64,000 nucleotides of DNA from Rossellomorea sp. BNER (GTDB lineage: Bacteria; Bacillota; Bacilli; Bacillales; Bacillaceae_B), in assembly GCA_024213275.1 (NCBI GenBank), contig JANAVG010000003.1, positions 351,637-415,636 of the forward strand, given 5' to 3'. A program made the position numbers and the translations under genes. A model generated the notes under the pieces. It was not told the origin of the DNA, ran no database searches, and saw only the letters and a program-made list of their open reading frames with translations. The number at the start of each line of letters is the position of its first letter. The first letter of the stretch is position 1. Shown here in pieces: positions 1-8,572 of this stretch.

Positions 1-1055
1 AAAATGTTGACGAGTCCTGCCGTCCAATAAGTAAAGACATCGAAGGTTTCTTTATTTGCTACTGATATCATTCCATCGATAATGGCTTGACCTAACCCTG
101 AGCTTGTGAGGACGGCAATGATTCCTGCATAAAAAGGAAACTGCAAGATGATCGGTGAAGTAGAGCTTGCTGCTTCTTTAAACGCATTTCCGAATTGGCC
201 CAGTGAACGGTGAAGGATTAAGCCAAGTGATAGAAACATTATATTGATAATATTTAAGTCGAGATCACGCCCAATTATAAATTCATTTACTACATAAACG
301 AGCCCGACAGCACCCGTTACGATTCCCAAAATAGGGGTTCGTTCTAATTTTAATGCAGGTGAATCAGCATGCTCTATGTTATCTTCCTTCTTTTCCGGAA
401 CTTCCTTTTCTACATATGGTTTTATGTTTGTCTTTGGTGCCATAAAACAGATAAATATCGGCATGGTTATGAATAGAACAGCAAAAATAATGAGCGTTGA
501 AGGATTGAAGATGGTTTCTGATGTTGGTATGACACCCATCACATCAACTAAAAAGTGATCTCTCGTAGCAACCGTCAAGCCTATAGAGCTTGATAGTCCG
601 GCTGTATACAGTACCGTTGGTGAATAAGCTGCTGCTACTAAGAGGGGAAAATGAGCATTTTGGTTTCGCTTCCCTACTTCCCGAACCAGAATAGCCCCAA
701 CAACCACCGCAAGTCCCCAGTTAATGTAATAGGCAAGGGCAGTAACAACAAAGGTTAAGACATAGGCTTTTTTTGGTGTGCTAGCAAGTCCGGCAATCGA
801 CTCAAGTCCTTTTTTTACAGTTGGAACAGCAGCTAAAACCATTCCTGTCAATAGAAGTAGGACCATTTGCATCGTAAAAGTAAGGTAAACCCAAAAGCCA
901 TCCCCGAATGATTTGAAAAGTGAAATCGGTTTAGATGGGTTTGTTAAGAAACCGACAATAAAGGTGAACAACGTAAGAAGAACAGCGATAACAAAGGCAT
1001 CCGGAATGTATCGTTGCACTACCCTAGAGACCCGGTCTGCAATCCTGGCTAACAT
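1..1055 (-). CDS. Short-chain fatty acid transporter, AtoE family (C-terminus outside window)
   Basis: Read on the minus strand, an open frame begins at ATG 1055-1053 (MLARIADRVSRVVQRYIPD) behind an AAGGAGTGAT ribosome site and stays open to the window edge, giving about 351 residues. It holds many hydrophobic segments (DAFVIAVLLTLFTFIVGF; LTFTMQMVLLLLTGMVLAA) and the conserved NWGLAVVVGAILVREVG stretch. This matches SCFA_trans/AtoE permeases, which import short-chain fatty acids such as acetoacetate or butyrate. Usual family length is about 440-450 residues, so roughly 90 C-terminal residues are missing. No companion CoA-transferase is visible. The family call is confident; the substrate is inferred from the family. 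Confidence 0.85.
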   Translation of the reverse strand, partial: MLARIADRVSRVVQRYIPDAFVIAVLLTLFTFIVGFLTNPSKPISLFKSFGDGFWVYLTFTMQMVLLLLTGMVLAAVPTVKKGLESIAGLASTPKKAYVLTFVVTALAYYINWGLAVVVGAILVREVGKRNQNAHFPLLVAAAYSPTVLYTAGLSSSIGLTVATRDHFLVDVMGVIPTSETIFNPSTLIIFAVLFITMPIFICFMAPKTNIKPYVEKEVPEKKEDNIEHADSPALKLERTPILGIVTGAVGLVYVVNEFIIGRDLDLNIINIMFLSLGLILHRSLGQFGNAFKEAASSTSPIILQFPFYAGIIAVLTSSGLGQAIIDGMISVANKETFDVFTYWTAGLVNI

Positions 1056-1475
1056 AAACAATCACTCCTTTTTATGTTCTTGATACAGTATATTTATTTT
1101 AGTTGTCATACATGTCCAAGAAACCTATTACCAAGGTGAAAAAGAGTGTAATCTAGATCGAGTTCAATAATTTTGACAAAGCAGCCTCATTTCGTTGTTT
1201 TATATATTTGAAAAAAGTTTTATCGGGTCGTTGAACGGATATCTTGTTACTTTACCAATCTTTCAAGTTTTATGACCCTGAATATTCCAAAAATGTAGAC
1301 TATCAAATGTCTGAGATAGATCATTTATTGCGTAATAGAATAGTTTAACAAAAGAGATTCGAAGCCGAATTGTACCCTATAATTATATATCCATAGGAAA
1401 AACCGAAAAACAAAGGTTATGAGTTATAATTATGGATAAAAGATAATTTCTAAAATGATTTAAGGAGAGAAATAT
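1056..1475. other. Intergenic region, no gene seen
   Basis: This 420-base AT-rich gap separates the minus-strand transporter from the plus-strand acetyltransferase. It carries the ribosome site of the transporter (1058-1070, minus) and AAGGAGAG for the GNAT (1461-1468). I see no convincing ORF, terminator hairpin or operator. Confidence 0.6.
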
Positions 1476-1931
1476 ATGGAAATAATGGAAATTGGGAAAA
1501 AGATTGAATTATTTGACACTGCCGTTAATATTTTTTGGGGTCAGTGGGGCAACGAAGATAACTACAAGTTTTATCAAGATTGTATGCTCCATTCATGTAA
1601 GACTGTAGACGGATTACCGAGATTTTATGTTGCTTTAATCAATGAATCTATCATTGGTACGTATGCATTGCTTAGGAATGATCTTAATAGTCGTCAAGAC
1701 TTATACCCATGGCTCGCTTGTTTATATGTCGATCCTAAATATAGAGGCAATGAAATTGGTTCAAAGCTTCTTCAACATGCCATTGAAGAGACATCAAAAA
1801 TAGGATTTGAAAATCTTTTTCTAACTACAGATTTGGAAGGTTTTTATGAAAAATACGGATGGACTCACCTGACAGAATGTTATGGTGTGAGTGGTGGCTC
1901 TATAAAGGTTTATACAAAATCAGTAATGTAG
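1476..1931 (+). CDS. GNAT family N-acetyltransferase
   Basis: The 151-residue protein has the GNAT fold pattern. The central strand ACLYVDPKYRG is followed by the acetyl-CoA pyrophosphate loop (YRGNEIGSKLL, residues about 88-98) and the C-terminal motif LEGFYEKYGWTHL. It would acetylate a small molecule or peptide amine in the cytoplasm, but the substrate cannot be read from the sequence. The ATG at 1476 sits 7 nt after AAGGAGAG. The gene stands alone, with its own spacing on both sides. Confidence 0.88.
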   Translation: MEIMEIGKKIELFDTAVNIFWGQWGNEDNYKFYQDCMLHSCKTVDGLPRFYVALINESIIGTYALLRNDLNSRQDLYPWLACLYVDPKYRGNEIGSKLLQHAIEETSKIGFENLFLTTDLEGFYEKYGWTHLTECYGVSGGSIKVYTKSVM

Positions 1932-2054
1932 GAAGAGTGGTTCCTTTCCATTAGTTTTTATTTCTTTATTAGTTAATAGGAATAGGGTTAACATAAAGGA
2001 TGGCCAAAGCGAATAAAATGGAATCGGTGAAGAAAAATTTAAGGGGATGAATGT

Positions 2055-2852
2055 ATGGTTAATTCATTTGTATCTCGTTCACTGGATGAAATCCGTTTTT
2101 GGTCTAGGATTATGAAAGAGCATGCCTTATTCTTAAGTCTTGGATTTAGTTTTGGTGATAAACAACTTATTCAAGAAGCTCAACAATTTATTAGTGTATT
2201 TGAACGTGTCGAAGAAAAATTGAGTACTTTCTCTGAGACATCAGAACCTGAACAAATCAGGCAATTAAACAATCAAGTGTACCAGGATGCGATATCTATT
2301 TGGGCATATAAACGTAAGGTGCTAGGATTAATTCTTCGTTGTGAGATTGTATCTAATAACTATGCTTTATTAGTGGATCACACAAGTCGAGAGGCAGCCT
2401 ATTTTGCTAAACGCTTAAGAGAGCTAAATGAAGGAAAACTGAAGCCGTTGCCAGAAGCTATCATTAAAGAGAATGTATTTTTCTTGAGAATTATGGCTGA
2501 CCATTCAAAGTTCATAGGTCATCTTCTTGATCCTTCTGAACGACAATTGGTTGAACAAGCGCGGGAATTCAGCCATGACTTTGATCAGCTTGTTTTTCAA
2601 GCGATTGATTTAGATTCCATGCGTCCCCAATCAGAAACGCAACCGATTTTAGACCAATTTCTTGATCAGAATCGTGTATCCGTTGCTTCTTTAAGAGACT
2701 TTAAGAAAACAGCGAGAGAGTTAATTGAAGCATGTAGAATAAAAAGTAATATTCATCCTCTTTTGGCAGACCATGTTTATCGTGAAGCGGAACGATTCCT
2801 TCATATTATTGACATGTTTGAAGATAGTCTTTCTTCTCAGGATGAGTCATAA
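2055..2852 (+). CDS. DUF2935 protein (two-repeat, ferritin-like helical)
   Basis: This 265-residue, all-helical protein is built from two copies of the same unit, at about residues 8-130 and 140-258. Each starts with a helix of the type EIRFWSRIMKEHALFL or EAIIKENVFFLRIMADHSKF, and carries conserved H and E residues (LVDHTSREAAYFAKRL; LADHVYREAERFLHII). This is the DUF2935 pattern found in spore-forming Firmicutes. The regular His/Glu spacing suggests a metal-binding four-helix arrangement, which is an inference. The start follows AAGGGGATGA. The role is unknown, and it appears monocistronic. Confidence 0.85.
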   Translation: MVNSFVSRSLDEIRFWSRIMKEHALFLSLGFSFGDKQLIQEAQQFISVFERVEEKLSTFSETSEPEQIRQLNNQVYQDAISIWAYKRKVLGLILRCEIVSNNYALLVDHTSREAAYFAKRLRELNEGKLKPLPEAIIKENVFFLRIMADHSKFIGHLLDPSERQLVEQAREFSHDFDQLVFQAIDLDSMRPQSETQPILDQFLDQNRVSVASLRDFKKTARELIEACRIKSNIHPLLADHVYREAERFLHIIDMFEDSLSSQDES

Positions 2853-3080
2853 TTTCAGTTTTAAATATCCGAAGAATATCCGATTCGTAGCGTCATATTT
2901 TAGAATTATAGATAATTAGAAATGTTATTTGAATAATAACTTAATAAATTCCATTCATTTATAAAAAGGGAAGCAAATAGCCTCTCTTTTTTTTAGTATA
3001 ATAAGTTATCACTAACTCATAGCAGCTCGAAGGGAGAGCAAAAAGATTAATAGTATTTGAAAGGGGTAGAGGGGCTTTTA

Positions 3081-3818
3081 ATGAAAAATAATAAAGATAA
3101 AATCCTTGAAATAGATTTGTATAAACCAATCCAAAAATATTTCACAAATAAAGGATATGAAGTCCATGGTGAGGTTAAACATTGTGATTTGGCAGCTATA
3201 AAAGGGGAGGAACTACTAATCGTTGAATTGAAACGTAATTTAACGGTGGAGCTCCTGATACAAGCTGCAAAAAGACAGCGTTTAACCGATCTTGTCTACA
3301 TAGCGATTCCGAAACCAAAGTACAGTCTTTATTCTAGAAAATGGCAGGATATTTGCCATTTGATCAGAAGGTTAGAGTTAGGGTTGATTCTTGTTTCATT
3401 TCAGAAGAATGGTGCAAAAATGGAAGTCAGTATACCACCGGCACCCTTTGATCGCTTAAAAAGTATGAAACGAAATAAGAAAAGAAGTAACGCGATCATT
3501 AAAGAGATTCAAGGAAGGAACGGGGACTATAATATTGGAGGCAGCAATAAAACGAAGATTATGACGGCTTACAAGGAGAATTGTATTCAAATTGCTTGTT
3601 ATCTTGAACATTTCGGACCATTATCACCTAAAGCTCTTAAACAGGTGGGTACGGGTGAAAGGACACAATCGATTTTAAGCAAAAATTATTATGGGTGGTT
3701 TGAAAAGGTTCAACGAGGGGTCTATAAGATTAGTGGAAAAGGTAAAAAAGAATTATCATTATTTCCTCAAATTGTGAAGTATTATAATGATTTAGAACCC
3801 AAGACTCCTTTTAAGTAA
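3081..3818 (+). CDS. DUF2161 protein, putative PD-(D/E)XK nuclease-like
   Basis: This 245-residue protein has an N-terminal restriction-endonuclease-like core: D36 (KHCDLAAIKG) and E49-x-K51 (LLIVELKRN), followed by an alpha helix with QAAKRQRL. That arrangement fits the PD-(D/E)XK phosphodiesterase assignment of DUF2161. The C-terminal half (residues about 155-240) looks like a winged-helix region (HFGPLSPKALKQVGTGERTQSIL) that could bind DNA. The ATG at 3081 is preferred over an in-frame TTG at 3057 because GAGGGG lies just upstream of it. The substrate is unknown; no methylase or defence partner lies beside it. Confidence 0.78.
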   Translation: MKNNKDKILEIDLYKPIQKYFTNKGYEVHGEVKHCDLAAIKGEELLIVELKRNLTVELLIQAAKRQRLTDLVYIAIPKPKYSLYSRKWQDICHLIRRLELGLILVSFQKNGAKMEVSIPPAPFDRLKSMKRNKKRSNAIIKEIQGRNGDYNIGGSNKTKIMTAYKENCIQIACYLEHFGPLSPKALKQVGTGERTQSILSKNYYGWFEKVQRGVYKISGKGKKELSLFPQIVKYYNDLEPKTPFK

Positions 3819-3843
3819 AGCGCTAAAACCATTCGTAACGAAT

Positions 3844-3871
3844 CCGCTTTAAAATTGAATGCGGTTTTTTC
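3844..3871 (+). terminator. Weak rho-independent terminator after the DUF2161 gene
   Basis: CCGC (3844) pairs with GCGG (3861), followed by a run of six T. The stem is short (4-5 bp), so strength is doubtful. Its position 25 nt after the stop codon fits a terminator. Confidence 0.45.
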
Positions 3872-4059
3872 TATGTCATTAAAATAGAGCACAAACTATC
3901 AATCAATCATTCCAGTCGTTCTGATAAATATATTGTTCTCCACACTAATTTTTGATTAAATTTTCATTTATTCTTTGTTTTTCCTCTAGAATTCATACGA
4001 TTAATCATTTTAGTTCGCTTCGCATAAAGAAAATCAATATTTCCTAATCTGGTCATGCT

Positions 4060-4145
4060 ATGCTCGAAAATAAATAGGTAATGATGCATGAAAACTTAAA
4101 GTAAATGCACGAAATTTTAAATTAATGCACATGGTAATATGTAGG
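4060..4145. repeat. Degenerate array, period about 21 bp (4 units)
   Basis: Units start at 4060, 4084, 4105 and 4125 with ATGCTCGAAAA, ATGCATGAAAA, ATGCACGAAAT and ATGCACATGG, each ending in an A/T-rich tail (TTAAAGTAA, TTTAAATTA). Spacing is 24 (21 plus an extra ATG), 21 and 20 bp. The sequence between the DUF2161 terminator and 4059 holds nothing I recognise. The function is unknown; two similar-period arrays with different unit sequence lie at 58050 and 63431. Confidence 0.6.
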
Positions 4146-4203
4146 GGAACGAATCATGAAGGGAATCCAAACTAATCATTCTGATATTACTTATTAAAAC
4201 AAA

Positions 4204-4321
4204 GAGCTGTCCAAACCCAAGGAGTCAGGAACCACAACGACAATATATAGAATAAACCCTCATGAACATAATTTCATTTATTGACGTTCATAGTGGTTTC
4301 GGATCCCTTTTAGGACAGCCC
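4204..4321. repeat. Oriented palindromic intergenic repeat, copy A
   Basis: The outer arms are GAGCTGTCCAAAC and TTTTAGGACAGCCC. Inside are GAGTCAGGAACCACAACGAC on the left and CATAGTGGTTTCGGATCCC on the right. It lies between the convergent ends of the DUF2161 and AraC-type genes, which suits a two-way terminator or mRNA 3'-end structure. Same orientation as copy C (14202). Confidence 0.75.
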
Positions 4322-4356
4322 ATTAAATATCACAATTTTAACCTTCTGATAACTGA

Positions 4357-5232
4357 TTATGATTTTTTCAAAACCGGTATCCAAATCTCGCTTTTAAACG
4401 TTTGTGAAGTGACATCTTTATTTTCGTTCCATAAGATTTCTGGACCCTCTGTTTGTTCATAGTTTGAGGATGGAAACCATTCGGAATAAATACGTCCCCA
4501 AATATCTTGCAGTGTATCAGGGAATGGTCCGACTGATTCGAATACAGCCCATGTTGAGGCATGAACTTCAAGTTGTGCCAGGTTTTCAGGACACTCTAAA
4601 GTTGTTGCCACCCCAATATAATGATCAAGCTCCCCATTTTCTTCCATACGGCCTTCAGAAAAGTTTGTGGATGCACTAAGCAATCCTAAAGGATAAACAT
4701 TAGATAACTTCTTAAGTGTATTGATCGTCTCGCCAGTTAAACTCTCCCACATAGAAGCAATCTCTGGATTCACTCCGTGGAAAATCAAGGGAACTCTTTT
4801 CTTAATCCCAACTATACGAAATGCCCCTTTCTCTACGATTCGATAGTTCATTTTACTTCCTCCTTTAATCGTTAATTGGAAGGTCATTTGTGGATAGGCT
4901 TTGAGTGATGGACCATTATTTCTTGCCTCCGTCGGCGTTACACCATGCATATTCTGAAAAGCTCTTGTAAAAGAGTCAGGTGAGGTGTATCCATATTTCA
5001 GCGCAATATCAATAATTCTAAGGCTGCTATTATTAAGTTCAAATGCTGCAAGCGTAAGACGTCTGCGACGAATGTATTCAGACAACGAAACACCAGCAAG
5101 GAAAGAAAACATTCTTTTAAAATGAAACTCTGAGCAAAAAGAAAGCCTCGCTGCTTCTTTATAGTCGATATCACCCGTAAGATTTTCTTCAATATAGTCT
5201 AATGCTTCATTCATTTTTTTAAGCAAATCCAT
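4357..5232 (-). CDS. AraC family regulator with GyrI-like effector domain
   Basis: The 291-residue protein begins with an AraC/XylS double helix-turn-helix. The first HTH is at about residues 20-42 ([20 protein letters not shown]) and the second at 70-92 ([20 protein letters not shown]), ending at HGVTPTEAR. Residues about 130-288 form a GyrI-like/effector-binding domain ([20 protein letters not shown] ... EIWIPVL), as in Rob-type and multidrug-sensing regulators. The ATG at 5232 has AAGGAGG upstream; an in-frame GTG at 5250 lies inside that ribosome site and is less likely. It is encoded downstream of alkA on the same strand, so it could be transcribed with the repair gene or alone. Confidence 0.87.
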   Translation of the reverse strand: MDLLKKMNEALDYIEENLTGDIDYKEAARLSFCSEFHFKRMFSFLAGVSLSEYIRRRRLTLAAFELNNSSLRIIDIALKYGYTSPDSFTRAFQNMHGVTPTEARNNGPSLKAYPQMTFQLTIKGGSKMNYRIVEKGAFRIVGIKKRVPLIFHGVNPEIASMWESLTGETINTLKKLSNVYPLGLLSASTNFSEGRMEENGELDHYIGVATTLECPENLAQLEVHASTWAVFESVGPFPDTLQDIWGRIYSEWFPSSNYEQTEGPEILWNENKDVTSQTFKSEIWIPVLKKS

Positions 5233-5329
5233 TAATATGACCTCCTTCACTTAAAAGAATAGCAGGATTAGTACAGATCTATCCGACATTTCGTGCACCT
5301 TTATGTAGGGTTCATTTTATTCAAACATC

Positions 5330-6436
5330 CTAATAAAGCATCCTCCATAAATAAAATGTCGCATAGGATTCCCAATTTGTCCAAGTAGACGAAAGCTTTA
5401 GGATTTCTTCTTTGGATGGTTTCTTATCTGCTTTTAAGATGAGTTTAATAGAATTGTGTAAGCCGACATCATCAATCGGAAAAGCCGATGGGAAACGGAG
5501 ACAGCGCATTAACACATAATTGGCTGTCCAAGGACCGATACCGCGAATGTTCACAAGCATTTTTTCAGCTTTTTTATAATCTCCCGCATTCATGAGCTTC
5601 TCTTTTGTTAATTCTTCATTAGTCAATAATTGGGCAATGCCGATTAAGTATTCGCATTTTTTAATTGTCATTTTGAGATCAGTCAAATCATCTACCGATA
5701 ACATAGCAATATCTTTCGGTGACGGAAATATCCAATATTTTGTGCCATCCCATTCAACATGCTTTCCAAATCGTTCGACAAAACGTCTCTTTAGGGTATA
5801 GGCATATGTAAGGTTAATCTGCTGTCCAAGAATTCCCCATGCCAATGCTTCAAATAAATCAGGGATGCCAACATTTCTTAAACCATAGAAGTTGGAAACC
5901 GGTTGGCTAAGGAGAAGGTCTGTTTTCGCTAGTTCATAGAATGGAATTAAATCTGTATCGAAATCAAACCATTCACGTATATATCTCGCGACTCCCGCTC
6001 TCACCCATTTTTGTTTCGGCGTTGAGTTCCCGAAGAAACGGACGGTAAGAATGGTATCATTCTCCGAGCTAATTTCTACTAATGGGGTTTCATGATCAAT
6101 GGGGATGGCTCTGTATATTTTATTGTCAATAATGGTAAACAAACATTCATTCGTCGATCTTGACAGGTATCTTAAGTTTTCTTTAAAGCTAAACTCCTTT
6201 GGTGCTTTGATCTTTAATACTTCTTCATGATCCTCCCATGAACCATAAGGAAGGCCCGAGTGACATTTTTTACATGCCCGATATCCTGCTTGCTCGGCTT
6301 CATGCCTTGTTTGAAATGGAAGAGTATTATTGGGTTTTGACTTTCCTTTACACCATGGAAAACAGTAAATCTTCATCGTTTTTACTCCAATAAAATAGAG
6401 TGCATCCCAGCTATTTTCATTCTCGTCAATTTGCAT
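5330..6436 (-). CDS. alkA: DNA-3-methyladenine glycosylase II with N-terminal Ada-type zinc motif
   Basis: The 368-residue protein is a base-excision glycosylase of the HhH-GPD superfamily that removes alkylated purines. The helix-hairpin-helix is MLVNIRGIGPWTANYVL (about residues 293-309), and the catalytic Asp is in FPIDDVGL (D323, second Asp, as in E. coli AlkA). Unusually, residues 10-60 reproduce the Ada metal-binding pattern: C25-x3-C29 (IYCFPWCKG) and C55-x2-C58 (RACKKCHSG). AdaA encoded next door shows the same four Cys. The ATG at 6436 follows GAGGAGAA. It is divergent from adaA-adaB, so the 142-bp gap probably holds the alkylation-inducible promoters. Confidence 0.88.
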   Translation of the reverse strand: MQIDENENSWDALYFIGVKTMKIYCFPWCKGKSKPNNTLPFQTRHEAEQAGYRACKKCHSGLPYGSWEDHEEVLKIKAPKEFSFKENLRYLSRSTNECLFTIIDNKIYRAIPIDHETPLVEISSENDTILTVRFFGNSTPKQKWVRAGVARYIREWFDFDTDLIPFYELAKTDLLLSQPVSNFYGLRNVGIPDLFEALAWGILGQQINLTYAYTLKRRFVERFGKHVEWDGTKYWIFPSPKDIAMLSVDDLTDLKMTIKKCEYLIGIAQLLTNEELTKEKLMNAGDYKKAEKMLVNIRGIGPWTANYVLMRCLRFPSAFPIDDVGLHNSIKLILKADKKPSKEEILKLSSTWTNWESYATFYLWRMLY

Positions 6437-6578
6437 ATAACTTCTCCTCGTTTGTGACTTCTGTACATAAATAGTTTTATCACATATTGGCAGGTGGAAA
6501 TTTCGTTATCTTGCTCTTACATTCGGAAATCATTCATTTATCAACTGTTCAGGGTATACTTTAAGCAGAGGTGATGAC

Positions 6579-7148
6579 ATGAAACCTATCCCGATTGAAT
6601 ACTGGAAAGCCATTGTAGAAAATGATGCTTCTTATGATGATACATTTTTTTATGGTGTTAAAACCACCGGAATCTTTTGTCGTCCATCGTGTAAATCAAG
6701 GGTTCCGAATATCAAAAACGTACGTATTTTTAAAAATGCAAAATTGGCTCAGTCTGAAAACTTTCGTCCCTGTAAAAGATGTAAACCTAATGGATTAAGT
6801 TTACCTGATGAGGAGTGGATACAACAAATAATTGAATGGGTTAACCAACATTATCAGGATCAGCTCACTTTAGAAAACTTAGCGGAAATCAGCCACGGCA
6901 GTCCCTATCATTTGCAACGTACATTTAAACGAATAAAAGGAATGAGCCCACTTGAATATATTCAGCAGGTTCGGATCTCTCACGCCATTCATTACCTTGT
7001 GAATTCGGATAAATCCGTAACAGAAATCGGGATGGCCGTCGGGCTAATGAACAGCGCTTATTTTGTAACGTTGTTTAAGAAAAAAACGAATTGTACACCC
7101 ACTGAGTACCGAAAGAAACACGGGAGTAAAGGAGGAAACTATTCATGA
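6579..7148 (+). CDS. adaA: AdaA: methylphosphotriester-DNA methyltransferase and transcriptional activator
   Basis: The 189-residue protein has an N-terminal Ada zinc domain with C34, C38, C65 and C68 (GIFCRPSCKSR ... FRPCKRCKPN). By family knowledge, C34 accepts a methyl group from phosphotriesters and so turns the protein into an activator. Residues about 85-185 are an AraC-type double HTH (LENLAEISHGSPYHLQRTFK; VTEIGMAVGLMNSAYFVTLF). Its stop overlaps the adaB start in an ATGA, so the two are translationally coupled. It should activate its own operon, and perhaps divergent alkA, in response to DNA methylation. Confidence 0.93.
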   Translation: MKPIPIEYWKAIVENDASYDDTFFYGVKTTGIFCRPSCKSRVPNIKNVRIFKNAKLAQSENFRPCKRCKPNGLSLPDEEWIQQIIEWVNQHYQDQLTLENLAEISHGSPYHLQRTFKRIKGMSPLEYIQQVRISHAIHYLVNSDKSVTEIGMAVGLMNSAYFVTLFKKKTNCTPTEYRKKHGSKGGNYS

Positions 7149-7675
7149 AAAACGTTCATAAACCAATCATTTATTGGTCAACTTTAAAATATGAGAATTG
7201 GTTATTTTATCTAGCTGCAACACTAAAGGGACTATGTTATGTAGGTTCGCCCAATGGCCCATTTAATGGGATGACGGATTTGGCGAAGCGCCGATTTCCT
7301 GATTTTGAATTAAGAGAGGATCACATAGTTCTAAATCCGTATAAAGAGGAACTATTTGAATATTTAAAAGGCAAACGTAACTCGTTTACCTTCTCTGTTG
7401 ATGCTAAAGGGACTTCTTTTCAACAAGAGATATGGAATGCCCTCAATCAAATTCCGTACGGTGAAACATATACGTATTCGCAAATTGCTGAAATGATTCA
7501 AAGGCCTGCTGCCGTTCGTGCGGTGGGAACAGCCATTGGAGCCAATCCTGTCCTCATATCAGTTCCATGTCACCGAGTTATAGGGAAAAACGGAGCACTA
7601 ACGGGTTATCGTGGCGGTTTGGAAATGAAAGAACATTTACTTCGTCTTGAGAAAGGGGATGACATGAATGGCTAG
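7145..7675 (+). CDS. adaB: AdaB: methylated-DNA-protein-cysteine methyltransferase
   Basis: The 176-residue suicide enzyme transfers the methyl group of O6-methylguanine (and O4-methylthymine) to its own Cys. The active-site signature is VPCHRVIG (about residues 139-146), preceded by the recognition helix RPAAVRAVGTAIGANP with the Arg finger. The N-terminal domain is the short RNase H-like methyltransferase N domain. It is coupled to adaA by a 4-nt overlap and overlaps the next gene by 8 nt, giving a tight three-gene repair operon. Confidence 0.94.
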   Translation: MKNVHKPIIYWSTLKYENWLFYLAATLKGLCYVGSPNGPFNGMTDLAKRRFPDFELREDHIVLNPYKEELFEYLKGKRNSFTFSVDAKGTSFQQEIWNALNQIPYGETYTYSQIAEMIQRPAAVRAVGTAIGANPVLISVPCHRVIGKNGALTGYRGGLEMKEHLLRLEKGDDMNG

Positions 7676-8381
7676 CCAAATTGGAACAACTATTGCCAAA
7701 CTGAATTGGAATTCCATTCATCAAACGCTGGACGATCAGGGGTTTATAAAGCTGCCCCCTTTACTTGATAGTAAGCAATGTCAAGCCATTATCGATATGT
7801 ATGATATAGATTCATATTATCGCAGCCGAATTGATATGGCGCGATATCGGTTTGGGGAAGGAGAATATAAATATTTTCAAGCACCACTTCCACCATTAAT
7901 TCAGGAGTTGAGAAAAAATTTCTACCCTGAACTTGCAAAGGCAGCGAACCGATGGCTAGAGCTGTTAGGAAAAGAGGCTATTTACCCAGATACTCTTGCA
8001 GAATTTCTAAAGCAATGTCATGAGAAGGAACAAGTTCGTTCAACCCCGTTAATCCTCAAATATGAAACGGGTGGCTATAATTGTCTGCATCAGGATTTGT
8101 ATGGTGAGGTGTACTTTCCTTTCCAAGTGTTATTCGCATTAAATCAACGAAATCAGGATTACACCGGTGGTGAATCAATCCTGGTGGAACAACGCCCACG
8201 AGCACAAAGTCGAGGACATGTCATTACACTTGATCAAGGGGAAGCTCTTATTTTTCCAACCAATCACCGTCCAATTGAAGGGAAACTTAGGTTCTATAGA
8301 AATACCGTTCGACATGGAGTGAGTTCTCTGAGATCGGGTATTCGATATGGATTAGGGATTATTTTTCATGATGCAAAATGA
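7668..8381 (+). CDS. 2OG-Fe(II) oxygenase, alkylation-operon member
   Basis: The 237-residue protein carries the 2-oxoglutarate/Fe(II) dioxygenase facial triad H141-x-D143 (CLHQDLYG) and a distal His, H216 (VRHGVSS), with R226 placed to bind 2-oxoglutarate (SGIRYGLG). The overall pattern matches the Oxygenase-NA (DUF2086) type of family. Lying third in an adaA-adaB operon, it probably reverses DNA or RNA alkylation damage oxidatively as AlkB does, but it is not a close AlkB relative in sequence. The ATG at 7668 lies inside the adaB end, with AAGGGG upstream. A strong terminator follows at 8451. Confidence 0.83.
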   Translation: MASQIGTTIAKLNWNSIHQTLDDQGFIKLPPLLDSKQCQAIIDMYDIDSYYRSRIDMARYRFGEGEYKYFQAPLPPLIQELRKNFYPELAKAANRWLELLGKEAIYPDTLAEFLKQCHEKEQVRSTPLILKYETGGYNCLHQDLYGEVYFPFQVLFALNQRNQDYTGGESILVEQRPRAQSRGHVITLDQGEALIFPTNHRPIEGKLRFYRNTVRHGVSSLRSGIRYGLGIIFHDAK

Positions 8382-8450
8382 GGGGGATTATGAATTTCCA
8401 AAAAAACGAATTATTCCGGGGCAAAAAGGATTTATGTTTTAATGGGATAA

Positions 8451-8498
8451 CCCCAACAAAACAAGCCATGTATGGTTTGCTTTGTTGGGGTTTCGTTT
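8451..8498 (+). terminator. Rho-independent terminator of the ada operon
   Basis: CCCCAACAAA (8451) pairs with TTTGTTGGGG (8481), followed by TTTCGTTT. An inner CAAGCCAT/ATGGTTTG extension lengthens the hairpin to nearly 18 bp. Confidence 0.85.
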
Positions 8499-8519
8499 GA
8501 TGTTGAATGATAAACAACC

Positions 8520-8572
8520 TATTCTATATATGGACAATCATAGTGGTTCCGGAACCCTTATGAACAGCCAAT
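8520..8572. repeat. Palindromic intergenic repeat, half copy B
   Basis: Only the right half of the family is present: TTCTATATATGGACAATCAT, then AGTGGTTCCGGAACCC and a terminal GAACAGCC. It matches the right half of copy C and lies between the convergent ends of the oxygenase and ymaF genes. The left half appears to have been lost or replaced by the neighbouring terminator. Confidence 0.65.

Noticed and set aside
4262..4462. Open frame starting inside palindromic repeat A
   Set aside because: It begins in the repeat and overlaps the AraC-type gene in antisense.
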